Assembly (NCBI GenBank): GCA_019239785.1
Contig: JAFAZM010000199.1
Location: forward strand, 1-22,326
Origin: Sphingomonadaceae bacterium
GTDB lineage: Bacteria; Pseudomonadota; Alphaproteobacteria; Sphingomonadales; Sphingomonadaceae
Direction of reading: 5' to 3'
Length of the DNA: 22,326 nt
Position numbers and translations under genes: made by a program. Position 1 is the stretch's first letter, and every line of letters begins with the position of its first letter. The notes beneath the pieces were generated by a model, which saw only the letters and a list, made by a program, of their open reading frames with translations, ran no database searches and was not told where the DNA came from. Positions 1 through 9,009 of the stretch are shown in pieces.

Positions 1-692
1 GCGCAACGGGCGCGACCTCGACCGACCACGGCCATCCCACCGCCTTCACCGCCGACCTGCCGCGGGGCGAGGCCGAGACACTCTATGCGAAAGTGGCGGC
101 GGGCGATTTTACTGCGGCCGAGGCGGAGCTGTTCCGCGGCCAGATGCTGACCGAGATGGCGCGGATGAGCGTGGAGGACGGGATGGTGATGCAGATCCAT
201 CCCGGCGTCTTCCGCAATCATAACGAGGCCGTGCGCGCCCGCTTCGGCCGCGACATGGGCGCCGACCTCCCGACTGCAGGCGAATATGTCCGCGCGCTGA
301 AGCCGTTGCTCGACCGGTTCGGCAACGAGCCGGGCTTCAGCCTGATCCTCTTCACCAGCGACGAAAGCGTCTATTCGCGCGAGCTCGCCCCGCTGGCTGG
401 CCATTATCCCAGCCTCAAGCTCGGCCCGCCCTGGTGGTTCCACGACAGCCCGGAAGGAATGCGCCGCTTCCGCGAGCAGGCGACCGAGACCGCCGGCTTC
501 TACAACACCGTCGGCTTCAACGACGACACCCGCGCCTTCCTCTCCATCCCCGCCAGGCACGACGTCGCCCGGCGGATGGACTGCGCCTTCCTCGCCCGGC
601 TCGTCGCCGAGCACCGGCTCGACGAGGATGAGGCGCACGAGGTGGCGCGGGCGTTGAGCTACGACCTGGTCAAGGCGGCGTACAAGCTGTGA
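1..692 (+). CDS. uxaC: Uronate isomerase UxaC, C-terminal part (5' end outside window)
   Basis: UxaC interconverts D-glucuronate/D-fructuronate and D-galacturonate/D-tagaturonate in the cytoplasm, the first step of hexuronate catabolism. The reading frame is open from position 3, so only roughly the last half of the protein is present. The GTG at 93 is internal, not the start. Recognisable family stretches are MVMQIHPGVFRNHN, the block around ELAPLAGHYPSLKLGPPWWF, the segment DSPEGMRRFREQ, and GFNDDTRAFLSIPARHDVARR near the end, all typical of the amidohydrolase-fold uronate isomerases. The C terminus, ending AYKL, is intact. The next gene on the same strand encodes a fructuronate reductase-type enzyme, the following step of the pathway, which supports the assignment. 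Family identity is secure; the substrate preference cannot be told from sequence. Confidence 0.95.
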   Translation, partial: ATGATSTDHGHPTAFTADLPRGEAETLYAKVAAGDFTAAEAELFRGQMLTEMARMSVEDGMVMQIHPGVFRNHNEAVRARFGRDMGADLPTAGEYVRALKPLLDRFGNEPGFSLILFTSDESVYSRELAPLAGHYPSLKLGPPWWFHDSPEGMRRFREQATETAGFYNTVGFNDDTRAFLSIPARHDVARRMDCAFLARLVAEHRLDEDEAHEVARALSYDLVKAAYKL

Positions 693-705
693 GGCGCCCC
701 TTTCG

Positions 706-801
706 CGTCATCCCGGCGAAGGCCGGGACCCATGATCACCGGCGTCCGCGAGGATCCTCCAAGTCCGTGTTCATGGATTCCGGATCAAGTCCGGGATGAC
801 G
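706..801. repeat. Intergenic palindromic repeat with two CGTCATCCCGG arms
   Basis: The outer arms 706-735 and 771-801 are imperfect reverse complements. Both begin (read inward) with CGTCATCCCGG and end near CCATGA. Each arm also holds its own small inverted repeat, CCGGCGAAGGCCGG on the left and CCGGATCAAGTCCGG on the right, so the RNA could form a branched or long stem-loop. From general knowledge, this sequence is a very common dispersed intergenic repeat in sphingomonads and other alphaproteobacteria, comparable to REP/BIME elements. It fills almost the whole gap between uxaC and the reductase gene. It could stabilise the upstream mRNA or partly terminate it. The right arm contributes the first ATG of the downstream reading frame. 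Confidence 0.85.
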
Positions 802-2166
802 AAAGGAGAGGCGAGGCTGCCGAGACTGTCTGCGGCGACGCTGAACCGCCTGCCGGCCTGGGTCGAACGCCCCGCCACTCGGCCTGCCCCCCGGGTCGTG
901 CACCTCGGCATCGGCGCGTTCCACCGCGCCCACCAAGCGCCGGTGTTCGAGGAACTCGGCTGGGGGATCGTCGGCGCTTCGTTCCGCGCGCCCGCGGTGC
1001 GCGATGCGATGGCGCCGCAGGACTGGCTCTACAGCCTCGTCGTGGGCGACCAGGTGCAGGTAATCGGCGCCGTCCGCGACGTCATCGTCGTGCCGGAGAA
1101 TCCGCAGGCGCTGGTCGCGACGCTGGCGGCGCCGGAGACTGCGATCGTCACTCTCACGATCACGGAGAAAGGCTATCTGCCCGGCGCGCCGGCCGCGGGC
1201 TTCCTCGCCCAAGGGCTCGCTTTGCGCCGCGCACGTGGCCTTGCGCCGTTCACCGCGATCAGCTGCGACAATCTCGCCGGCAATGGCTCGAGGCTGCGCG
1301 ACGCCGTGCTCGCCGCGAGCGATCCGGCGGCGCGCGACTGGATCGCCGCGCATGGCGCCTTCCCGCAGACGATGGTCGATAGGATCGTTCCGGCGACCGA
1401 CGCTGCCGATATCGAAGCGCTCGCCGCGCGGATCGGCCTGGTCGACCTGGCGATGGTGAAGGCCGAGCCCTTCACGCAATGGGTGATCGAGGACCGGTTC
1501 GCGGGCGAGCGGCCGGATTTCGCCGCGGCCGGCGTGACGCTGACCGCGGACGTCGGTCCGTGGGAGGAGGCCAAGCTCCGCCTGCTGAATGGCGCCCACA
1601 GCGCGATCGCCTATCTCGGCGGGCTGGCTGGGGTGGAACATGTCCACCAGTTCGTCGCGGCGCCGGCTGGCCGGCGCTTCGTCGAAGCGCTCTGGGACGA
1701 AACGGCGCCGACCCTTTCGCCGCCGCCCGAGCTCGATCTCGCCGGCTATCGCGCCGCCTTGCTCGATCGCTTCGCCAATGCAGCGCTCGCCCACCGCACC
1801 CGGCAGATCGCGATGGACGGCTCGCAGAAGCTGCCGCAGCGGCTGCTCGCGCCGATCGCGGAGCGGCTGGCGCGCGGCGAAGCGATCGAAGCGCTGGCGC
1901 TCGCCGTCGCCGGCTGGATCGCCTGGCAGGCCGGCCGCACCGATGCGGGCGAGAGGTTCATCGTAGACGACCCGCTGGCCGAGCGGACGCGCGGCTTCGC
2001 CGGCTCTCCTGCCGCCCGCGTCGATGCGGCGCTCGCGCTGCGGCAGGTTTTCCCGCCGGCGCTGGCGGCGAACCCCGCCTTTCGGGACGCGCTGGTGCGC
2101 CAGCTCACCAAGCTGTCAGAGCAGGGCGCGGCAGCGGCGGTCGAAAGCTTCTCAGCCCAGGAATGA
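796..2166 (+). CDS. uxuB: Fructuronate reductase / mannitol dehydrogenase-family oxidoreductase (UxuB-like)
   Basis: This is a polyol-specific long-chain dehydrogenase of the mannitol dehydrogenase family. Next to uxaC the likely reaction is NADH-dependent reduction of D-fructuronate to D-mannonate in the cytoplasm. The N-terminal nucleotide-binding region carries HLGIGAFHRAHQ. The substrate domain carries KAEPFTQWVIED and the catalytic K-x4-N-x2-H signature in AKLRLLNGAHS (Lys codon at 1573, Asn at 1588, His at 1597). At 456 residues it is slightly short for the family, which is usually 480-490. The start is uncertain: the ATG at 796 lies inside the flanking palindromic repeat and has no spaced ribosome site. 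AAAGGAG at 802-808 sits 8 bases before a CTG at 817, and translation from there would give a family-like N terminus beginning PRLSAATLNRLP. Mannitol or tagaturonate specificity cannot be excluded. The last 15 bp overlap the convergent Nudix gene. Confidence 0.9.
   Translation: MTKGEARLPRLSAATLNRLPAWVERPATRPAPRVVHLGIGAFHRAHQAPVFEELGWGIVGASFRAPAVRDAMAPQDWLYSLVVGDQVQVIGAVRDVIVVPENPQALVATLAAPETAIVTLTITEKGYLPGAPAAGFLAQGLALRRARGLAPFTAISCDNLAGNGSRLRDAVLAASDPAARDWIAAHGAFPQTMVDRIVPATDAADIEALAARIGLVDLAMVKAEPFTQWVIEDRFAGERPDFAAAGVTLTADVGPWEEAKLRLLNGAHSAIAYLGGLAGVEHVHQFVAAPAGRRFVEALWDETAPTLSPPPELDLAGYRAALLDRFANAALAHRTRQIAMDGSQKLPQRLLAPIAERLARGEAIEALALAVAGWIAWQAGRTDAGERFIVDDPLAERTRGFAGSPAARVDAALALRQVFPPALAANPAFRDALVRQLTKLSEQGAAAAVESFSAQE
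802..808 (+). promoter_or_regulatory. Shine-Dalgarno site AAAGGAG inside the uxuB-like reading frame
   Basis: AAAGGAG lies after the frame's first ATG (796) and 8 bases before an in-frame CTG at 817. No ATG, GTG or TTG is well placed downstream. The site therefore suggests initiation at CTG 817, removing seven residues encoded by the repeat arm and its junction. The role is inferred from spacing only. Confidence 0.45.
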
Positions 2167-2562
2167 AAGGATCGCGGCGGCGTCGGCCGGGCGGTGCAGG
2201 CGCGAGGCGGCTTCGCTGCGCGGCGTCCAGAGCAATTGGTGCTCGGGCTCCTCATGGGCGAGGCCAATCACCTCGGCCTGCCAATAGGTGGCGCGCAGCA
2301 GCACGCTGCCGGCCATGATCGGCTGCAGCGCCTCGCCGAGCGGGCCCGAGACGCGCACCTTCAATCCGCATTCCTCGGCGACCTCGCGCGCCAGCGCCTC
2401 GGCGCCGCTCTCGCCGGGCTCGATCCGACCGCCGGGCAGATAGAAGCGGCCGTTGGCGGCGCGGACCAGCAGCACGCGATCCTCCGCGTCCCGGATCAGC
2501 GCATAGGCGCCGCTCTGGGTGAGCAAGGCCCGCCCGGAGGTGAATTCGAGATCGAGCTTCAT
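2152..2562 (-). CDS. Nudix hydrolase
   Basis: This is a 136-residue cytoplasmic Nudix-fold enzyme, expected to hydrolyse a nucleoside diphosphate linked to another moiety with Mg2+. The Nudix box GX5EX7REUXEEXGU is complete at residues 45-67 (Gly45, Glu51, Arg59, Glu60, Glu63, Glu64, Gly66). Family length is normal for a single-domain member. I chose the ATG at 2562 because GGAGG lies 4 bases upstream of it and the fold begins just after it; the frame stays open to 2679, but the extra 39 codons read like non-coding sequence. It lies 85 bp downstream of tamB on the same strand with no clear terminator between, so it may be read from the same transcript. Its 3' end overlaps the convergent uxuB-like gene by 15 bp. 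The substrate cannot be inferred. Confidence 0.92.
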   Translation of the reverse strand: MKLDLEFTSGRALLTQSGAYALIRDAEDRVLLVRAANGRFYLPGGRIEPGESGAEALAREVAEECGLKVRVSGPLGEALQPIMAGSVLLRATYWQAEVIGLAHEEPEHQLLWTPRSEAASRLHRPADAAAILSFLG

Positions 2563-2647
2563 CGCGCCTCCGCTTCTTCCCCCGCGTGAACGACGTTGCC
2601 GCGCCGCGGTTCCCGCAGTGCAGCATCGCCAGGTCCTTGTTTCCGTT

Positions 2648-5600
2648 TCAATAATCCCGGTGGTAGCGGATGCTCGCATTGTTGGCGCTGTTGGTGCTGA
2701 ACTGCGACAGGATGGAGAGGGCGCGGGTCAGCGAGATTTCGAGCTGGGTCGCGGTGAAGCCCTTGGCGTCGGTGATCAGCTCGACATAGATCTTGTCTGA
2801 AATGTACATGCCCGCGGCGACCGCGGTGCCGCGGCCGGTGGCGGTGTCGGCATCGAGGATGCGCAGCCGGCTGATCCCGGTCGCCGAGCGCAGCCGGCCG
2901 AGCGGGTTGAGGCCGCCCCCGCTGCCGCGCAGCGAGTTCAGCGAGGCGGCGAGCTGCACCGCCTGCAGGGCCGAGATCTGCGTCACCGAGCTGCCGAACA
3001 GGATGCGGGACACGATCTCGTCCTGCGGGAGGCCCGGCGACGAGCTGAAGCTGATCTGCGGGTTGTTCGACTGGCCGGTGACGTTGATCCCGACCGTCAC
3101 CTGGTCGATGTCCGCGGTCGCGTTGAGATCGATGGTCGGGTTGGGCGGCCGCGAGCCGGTGAAGGCGACATGGCCGTCGGTCAGCCGGAAGCGCCGGCCG
3201 GCCACGCCGAGCTCGCCGCGGATCAGATCGACCGTGCCGACGATCTCCGGCGTCGCCGTCGTGCCTTGGACGCGCAGGTCCGCGCGCCATTCGGAATCGA
3301 GACCCATGCCGGAGACGTAGACCTGGTTGTTGGCGTTCAGCCTGATGTCGAGCCGCCAGGTGCTCGGCACGCCCTTCTCTTCGGGATGCGCGTTCGGCGC
3401 CTGGAGCGGCTCGCCGCGGCGGCGGACGCCGGCGAGCTGCGGAATCTCGGCGGAGGCCTGGCGGACGATCTGGTAGCGCGCCTCGCCGAGGTCGAGCGTG
3501 CCGCTGATCGAGGCGCCGCTGCGGTCGTTGACGATGTGCAGGCTGCCGGTCGCAGTCCCGGAAATGTCGTCGCTGCGGGCGAGCCGCGCATTCTCGAACT
3601 GGAGGCTGATGTCGATCGGGAAGCCCGCCGCCGAGGCGAGCCCGACCGTGCCGTGGCCCTGGACGGTGCCGTCGCCGGCACGGCCGGAGAGGCTGACGAG
3701 CTCGAGCCGGTCGGCGGTGAAGCGGCCGTCGACCGCGAGGTTGGTGATCCGCGTCCCGTAGAGCTCGTTATGATAGGTGAGCGCATTGGCGCGGACCACG
3801 CCGGTGAAGGTCGGCGCATCGACCCGGCCCGAGAAATCGGCGGCGATGCCGACCGGCCCGGTGAGCTGGTGCCCTTCCAAGTTGGCGAAGGCCATCGGGA
3901 TCTCGGCCGGGCCGTTATAGCGGATGCCGCCTTGGAGCGGCGCCGCGAGCAGCCGCGTCGTCCAGGAGCCCGCGCCGGGCCCGAGCGGCTGCAGCCGGAC
4001 CTGGATCCGGCCGATCACGTTGCCGGCCCGGCGCAGCACCGCGCCGAGCTGCCCGCCCTCGGGCACCAGGCTGCCGGCCATGAAGATGTCGACCGGCTCG
4101 GAGCGCATCGCGATGCCGGTATGGGTGAAGCCAGCGATGTTGAGCCGCGCCTCGGCGCGCGGGAAGCTGCCGTCCGACGGCTGCGAGAAATCCATGCTTC
4201 CGGTCGCCTGGCCGCCAAGGCCGAGGCTCGGCGAGAGCGGGTTCAGCATCGACAGGTCGAAGCCGTCCAGCCGCGTCTGGACCACCAGGCCGTTGCCGTA
4301 CGTCCCCGCCACCCGGATGCGGCCGCGCTGCAGGGCGATCGTCGTCGGCAGCAGCCGCCAGTCGGCGCCTTCCCGGCGGATCTCGGCCGGCTGGGCGAAA
4401 TGGAAGGGGATGTTGTTGACCTGCCCCTGCGCGGCGGCGCGGATCAGATCGGGCGAGACCGCGGCATTGGCGGCGATCAGGAACGGCACCCCGCGCCGCC
4501 CCTCCGCCAGCGCCTGCACCGAGCCGCTGCCGCCCTGGAGGTTGGCCCGGACGCGTGCGCGCTGGACGAAGAGGTTGCCGCTGCTGAGCCCGGCGAGCTG
4601 GGCGTCGCCCTGGATCGAGATTTGCGGGGTGAGGACGATCGTCGCCTGCACGATCGCGCGTTGGACGATGATTGGCGTGTCGCCCGGCGTGCGCGCGCCG
4701 TTCGCATTGGCGGCGACGTCGATCCTCTGGTAGCGGCCCGCGGCGGCGAGCTGGACGGTGCCGCTGATCCCCTGGCCGGCCATGGTAAGGGTGCCGGCGA
4801 ACGGCCCCGCGGCGGTCCGCACGAGCCGGCCGCGGAACTCGATGCCCGCGAAGAGCAGGCGGTTGACCGCGACCGCCATCCCCCCGCGGTCCGATTGCAC
4901 GACCAGGTCCGCGGTGAACGGCCCGTAGCTGGACTCCCCCCGGGCCTGGATCGCCCAGCCGCCGGCGACCGCGCGGACATTGGCGACGACATTGGCAAGG
5001 CCGATGCCGAAGCCGGGATTGGCCGCCTCCAGCGCGACCTGCGGTGCCGAGGCGCTGCCGGTGACATGGACCGAAAGCCGGCCGTAATCGTCGCTGACCC
5101 CGTTGAAGCGCAGGTCGAGCCGGCCGTCGCGGCTGTAGGTGCCGCCGCCCGAAGCGACGTGCAGCCGCGGCGAGGCGAGCCGCACGTCGCTGACATGGAC
5201 GAGGCCGGAGGGATTCATCGCCACATGCGCGACCATCGTCGCATCGCCGCCGAGCAGGCCGCGGATCGTGTCGTTCTGGATCCGCCGGCTGCGCGCCGCC
5301 ACCCGGCCGCTGAGCCCGAAGCCGGCGGCATTGCTGGTCATGTCGAGATGGGTCTCGACGTCGAACAGGCCGACGCTGTCGACCAGGTAATTGTTCACCC
5401 GCCCCTGCACCGCGGCGAGATAGCGGCCGGCGGCGAGATCGAAGGCGATCGCCAGGCGGGCGTTGATCCGGTCCGACCGAAGGATCAGATTGTCGGAGAC
5501 GAGCCGCATGCCCGTGACTCCGATCTGGCCGTTCAGCGCGACGTTCGAAACCGCGCCCCCAGCGACCGCGTCGAAGCCGAGGATGCGGCCCGCCCGCGCC

Positions 5601-6805
5601 GAGACCGGCACGATGATGTCCTCGGCGCGCACCGTCGCCGCGCCGACCGCCCGCAGCTGTTCGATCGTGGTGCCGCCGAAGGTCAGCCGGCCTGCATTCA
5701 GCTCATAGGCGACGCCCGGCGTCGCGAAGGCGCCGTTCAGGATCATCGCGAGCTGCACGTCGCGGCCGCTGAGGTCCGGCGCGATCGCGCCGGGCTCGGT
5801 GAGCCGCGCCGCGACGCGAAGGTCGCGATATTGATTCTGCCCGAGATCGACGAGACCTTCGGCCGCGACCGCGAGCGCGCGGCTGTTCATCCGGAGGCGG
5901 ATGTTGGCGCGGCGCTGGTCGAGGGTCGCGACCAGGCTGGTCTGGACGAGGGGCCCCGCGAGGCGCTGCGCGGGGCCGCTGAGCAGCAGGCCGGGCCGGG
6001 TCGGGCTGAGCAGGGTGAAGGTGCCGTTGCGGGCGCCGAGCGCGAGGTCGGCGATGCCGGTGCCGCCGAGCATCGCCTGGGCGCGGCCCTGCCAATTCGC
6101 CCAGTCGCCCTGGCCGGAGATGCGCGCAGCCACCGCCTGGTCGCTGCCGATCAGGCCGGCGACGAAGCCGTCGGCAGGCCCGCGCACCGCCAGGCCGATG
6201 TTCAGCCGGTTCGAGTCGGGCACCGCGTCGAGGTTCAAGATCACCCGGTCGCCGCCGGCATAGCCGTGCGCCACGACGGTGCGCGCGTTGAGCCCGATCT
6301 GGGCGCGGCGGTCGGCGATCTTGATCCTGCTGTCGAGGCTCAGCAGATGCGGCCGGCCGGTCACCGCCGGCTCGATCAGCAGCCGGCCGATATGGAGGTG
6401 GCCGATGTCCATATCGATGTCCGGGAGCAATGGCCCGTTCGGGTTGGTGCTTGGCCGGAAGGCCGGGCGGCGCAGCAGCAGCGCCTCGGGGATGTCGAGC
6501 GTGCGGACGTCGATATGGGAGCGGAAGTAGGCGAAGGGCCGGTAATCGACGTCGGCTTCGTTGGCGTGGAAGAAGATGCCCTGCGCGTCGAAGACGTTGA
6601 CGTCGATCAGCCGCATCTCGCCGAACACCGAGCCTTCGATCCGGTCGACATGGATCCTGAGCCCCGAGGCGGTCTCGATCGCGTTGATCTGGCCGACGAC
6701 GAAGCGCCGCCCGGGATCGGTGTTCAGCCAGAGCAGGAAGGCGCCGATTGCCAGCAGGATCGCGCCAAGCGCGGCCCCGGCCCAGATCGCGATCCGCCGG
6801 CCCAT
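2648..6805 (-). CDS. tamB: Translocation and assembly module subunit TamB
   Basis: TamB is the inner-membrane-anchored, periplasm-spanning partner of TamA. It supports assembly of some outer-membrane proteins and belongs to the AsmA/DUF490 group of bridge-like proteins implicated in lipid transport. The 1385-residue product starts with a signal anchor (about residues 6-27, IWAGAALGAILLAIGAFLLW) and an AsmA-like start (SGLRIHVDRIEGSVFGEMRL). A very long beta-repeat region follows, with alternating hydrophobic strands and few charged clusters. The C-terminal DUF490 domain (about the last 340 residues) contains GELGVAGRRFRLTDGHVAF, LPQDEIVSRILFG and a final aromatic end, YHRDY. Length is close to E. 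coli TamB (about 1260). The ATG shares one base with the tamA stop (TGATG), implying translational coupling. Confidence 0.95.
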   Translation of the reverse strand: MGRRIAIWAGAALGAILLAIGAFLLWLNTDPGRRFVVGQINAIETASGLRIHVDRIEGSVFGEMRLIDVNVFDAQGIFFHANEADVDYRPFAYFRSHIDVRTLDIPEALLLRRPAFRPSTNPNGPLLPDIDMDIGHLHIGRLLIEPAVTGRPHLLSLDSRIKIADRRAQIGLNARTVVAHGYAGGDRVILNLDAVPDSNRLNIGLAVRGPADGFVAGLIGSDQAVAARISGQGDWANWQGRAQAMLGGTGIADLALGARNGTFTLLSPTRPGLLLSGPAQRLAGPLVQTSLVATLDQRRANIRLRMNSRALAVAAEGLVDLGQNQYRDLRVAARLTEPGAIAPDLSGRDVQLAMILNGAFATPGVAYELNAGRLTFGGTTIEQLRAVGAATVRAEDIIVPVSARAGRILGFDAVAGGAVSNVALNGQIGVTGMRLVSDNLILRSDRINARLAIAFDLAAGRYLAAVQGRVNNYLVDSVGLFDVETHLDMTSNAAGFGLSGRVAARSRRIQNDTIRGLLGGDATMVAHVAMNPSGLVHVSDVRLASPRLHVASGGGTYSRDGRLDLRFNGVSDDYGRLSVHVTGSASAPQVALEAANPGFGIGLANVVANVRAVAGGWAIQARGESSYGPFTADLVVQSDRGGMAVAVNRLLFAGIEFRGRLVRTAAGPFAGTLTMAGQGISGTVQLAAAGRYQRIDVAANANGARTPGDTPIIVQRAIVQATIVLTPQISIQGDAQLAGLSSGNLFVQRARVRANLQGGSGSVQALAEGRRGVPFLIAANAAVSPDLIRAAAQGQVNNIPFHFAQPAEIRREGADWRLLPTTIALQRGRIRVAGTYGNGLVVQTRLDGFDLSMLNPLSPSLGLGGQATGSMDFSQPSDGSFPRAEARLNIAGFTHTGIAMRSEPVDIFMAGSLVPEGGQLGAVLRRAGNVIGRIQVRLQPLGPGAGSWTTRLLAAPLQGGIRYNGPAEIPMAFANLEGHQLTGPVGIAADFSGRVDAPTFTGVVRANALTYHNELYGTRITNLAVDGRFTADRLELVSLSGRAGDGTVQGHGTVGLASAAGFPIDISLQFENARLARSDDISGTATGSLHIVNDRSGASISGTLDLGEARYQIVRQASAEIPQLAGVRRRGEPLQAPNAHPEEKGVPSTWRLDIRLNANNQVYVSGMGLDSEWRADLRVQGTTATPEIVGTVDLIRGELGVAGRRFRLTDGHVAFTGSRPPNPTIDLNATADIDQVTVGINVTGQSNNPQISFSSSPGLPQDEIVSRILFGSSVTQISALQAVQLAASLNSLRGSGGGLNPLGRLRSATGISRLRILDADTATGRGTAVAAGMYISDKIYVELITDAKGFTATQLEISLTRALSILSQFSTNSANNASIRYHRDY

Positions 6806-8979
6806 CAGAAGGCCTGCCCGATCGAGACGTAGACGGTGACCAAAGCCTCGCCCGGCCGGCGGCCGAGAGGGGTGGCGACGTCGAGCCGGACCGGGCCGAA
6901 GCTGGTGTAGACGCGGCCGCCGACGCCGATGCCGAACCGCATGTCGGAGAAATCGGGATATTGACGCTCGGTGACCTGGCCGGCGTCGACGAAGGCGACC
7001 GCGCCGTAATTGCCGAAGCGGTAGCGGCCCTCGATCGAGAATTCGGAAAGGCCCCTGCCGCCGAGCGGCACGTTCTTGGCGTCGCGCGGGCCGAGCTCCT
7101 GATAGCCGAAGCCGCGCACCGAGCCGCCGCCGCCCGAATAGAGTCGCCGCGAGGGCGCGATCTGGTCGCGCGCGATGCCGAAGATCGAGCCGAAGCGGGC
7201 CCGGCCGGCGAGCACGAAGCTCTCGCCGAACGGGAAATAGGCGCTGCCTTCGATCAAATTACGGACATAGAATCGGGCGCCGCTGCGCAACGACGCCTCC
7301 GGATTGACCCTGGCGAGCAGCCGGAAGCCCCGGGTCGGATCGAGCAGGCTGTTGGAGCGGTCGTAGCCGAGCTGGCCGATCAGCCCGCCGATGAAATAGG
7401 CGTCGCTCAGCGAGACCCGGGCAGTGCCGTTGCGGTTCTCGTTGGTGGCGAGCAGCTCCGCGCCGTAGGCATAGGTCCAGACCTTCTGCCAGATCGGCGT
7501 CGATTCCCGCGTGATCAGCCCGTAGAGGCGCGACGTATAGCCCTGGAAGGCCGGATAATCGCGGCGGCCGGCATCGAGCTGGAGCAGCAGGGCGCGGTCG
7601 CGCTGGCCCCAATTGTTGCGGCGGAAGCGGATCGAGAGATTCTGTTCCTGCGTGCCGGCGATCGCCGCGATGCGGAGCGCGCCTTCCGGCGGCAACAGGT
7701 TGCGATGCTCCCAGGCCGCTTCGAGCCGCAGCCCCTGGCCGGTGTCGTAGCCGGCCGAGAGGTCGAGCGAGCGCGGCGGCCCGGCATCCTGGCGGACCAG
7801 GATGTTCACATATTCCGTTCCGTCCGGCGCATGCTCGCCGGTCAGCACCGGCTCGGCCGAGACGGTACGGAACAAGCGCGTCGCGACCATCGCCTCGCGC
7901 AGATCGTCGACCTTGCGCCGGTCGTAGAGCTCGCCGCGCCGGAAGCGGGAGAGCACGCCGACATGGGCGGCGTCGAAGGCGAGATGGCCTTCGGTGGTGA
8001 AACCGGCGAAGCTGGCGCGGGGCCCCGGATTGAGCGGCAGGGTATAGTCGCCGATATGGGTGTCGGGATCGAGGACGATGTCGCGCACGTCGATATGCGG
8101 GAAGGGATAGCCTTCCTGCGGCAGGCGGAGCAGGACGTTCGCCTCGGCCGATTCGACGTCGGCGGCGCGGATCGGGTGGCCGGTTTCCAGCGGCAGGAAG
8201 CGGCGCGGCATGCCGGACGGATTCGTGTCGGGGCCGCTTATGTTGATCGTGCCGAGATTGTAGCGGCTGCCTGGCGCGACGGTGATCGTGACGCGGAGCC
8301 GTCCGGGCTGGTCCGGCAGCTGCTCGATCCCGTACGTGGCGACCGCGTCATAATAGCCTTCGGAGCGGAGCAGGCGGACGGCCATCGCCTTGTCCTCCTC
8401 CGCCCGCGCCTGGACCATCGCGCCGTTGACCGCATTGCCTTCCGCGTCGTCGAGCGCGGAGAGGCCCCGGAAGCGGCCTTCGAGGCCCGTGTCTCCGAAC
8501 CCTTCGACCACCAGAGTATAGCGGACCGGCGGCGGCCGATCGCCATTCTGCGCCGCCTGCGCCGGCGTCGGCGGCGGCGGCTGGACGTCGAAGCTGGACA
8601 GAGGCGGCAGCGGTTCGCTCAGCGCCGGGTCGGCGGGCGGCGGATTCTCCACCGGGCCCGGCACCGGCGGGAACGGAGGTTCGGGCATTGTCGTTGTTGC
8701 CGGCGCGGGAGTCCCCGGCGGCATCGTAGCTGCTCCCGGCGCCCGAACCTGGTCCAGCGGTTCGAGCGGCTGGCTCAGCGCCGGGTCGAGCGGCGGCAGC
8801 GCCTGCTCGAACTGGGAATCGGGGATGATCGGGCCGCTCGGCTGCTGCGGTTCAGGCTTGGCGGCGGGTGCCGGCTGGGCAGCCTGGCCCTCGGGCGGCC
8901 GGGTGGGCTGGGCGCGCGCGAAAGCGGGCGCCGCAAGGGCGCCGGCCAGCAGCAGAGCGATGTATCTCGCCTTCTTCAA
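6805..8979 (-). CDS. tamA: Outer-membrane assembly protein TamA (Omp85 family)
   Basis: TamA is an Omp85 barrel that works with TamB in outer-membrane protein assembly. The order in the 724-residue product is a signal peptide (1-24, ending AFARAQ), a proline-rich linker (about 25-150), POTRA-type domains (about 150-375) and a 16-stranded barrel-type C-terminal half. The Omp85 lid-lock motif VRGF is at residues 621-624 in the context GGGGSVRGFGYQELG. The C terminus ends in Phe, as in many barrel proteins. E. coli TamA is 577 residues; most of the extra length is the linker, which carries two copies of DPALSxPLxPL about 52 codons apart, sharing 16 identical bases (8617-8632 and 8773-8788). The gene is 62 bp downstream of the CHAT gene and coupled to tamB. 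A general BamA-like role is possible, but adjacency to tamB makes TamA the better call. Confidence 0.95.
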   Translation of the reverse strand: MKKARYIALLLAGALAAPAFARAQPTRPPEGQAAQPAPAAKPEPQQPSGPIIPDSQFEQALPPLDPALSQPLEPLDQVRAPGAATMPPGTPAPATTTMPEPPFPPVPGPVENPPPADPALSEPLPPLSSFDVQPPPPTPAQAAQNGDRPPPVRYTLVVEGFGDTGLEGRFRGLSALDDAEGNAVNGAMVQARAEEDKAMAVRLLRSEGYYDAVATYGIEQLPDQPGRLRVTITVAPGSRYNLGTINISGPDTNPSGMPRRFLPLETGHPIRAADVESAEANVLLRLPQEGYPFPHIDVRDIVLDPDTHIGDYTLPLNPGPRASFAGFTTEGHLAFDAAHVGVLSRFRRGELYDRRKVDDLREAMVATRLFRTVSAEPVLTGEHAPDGTEYVNILVRQDAGPPRSLDLSAGYDTGQGLRLEAAWEHRNLLPPEGALRIAAIAGTQEQNLSIRFRRNNWGQRDRALLLQLDAGRRDYPAFQGYTSRLYGLITRESTPIWQKVWTYAYGAELLATNENRNGTARVSLSDAYFIGGLIGQLGYDRSNSLLDPTRGFRLLARVNPEASLRSGARFYVRNLIEGSAYFPFGESFVLAGRARFGSIFGIARDQIAPSRRLYSGGGGSVRGFGYQELGPRDAKNVPLGGRGLSEFSIEGRYRFGNYGAVAFVDAGQVTERQYPDFSDMRFGIGVGGRVYTSFGPVRLDVATPLGRRPGEALVTVYVSIGQAF

Positions 8980-9009
8980 TAACCCCGCTCATCCCCAGGA
9001 GGGCCGATA

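Noticed and set aside
732..1794. Other open frames overlapping the uxuB-like gene (732-1382 +, 736-1794 -)
   Set aside because: They are Arg-rich shadow frames. The frame ending at 2166 carries the dehydrogenase signatures.
2563..2647. Terminator after tamB
   Set aside because: No GC-rich stem followed by a T-run on the - strand is visible in this gap, so read-through into the Nudix gene remains possible.
3170..6832. Long open frame of 1220 codons on the + strand opposite tamB
   Set aside because: It is a GC-bias shadow. Its product is a charged, low-complexity Arg/Asp/Ala-rich sequence without folds, while the - strand frame is a recognisable TamB.
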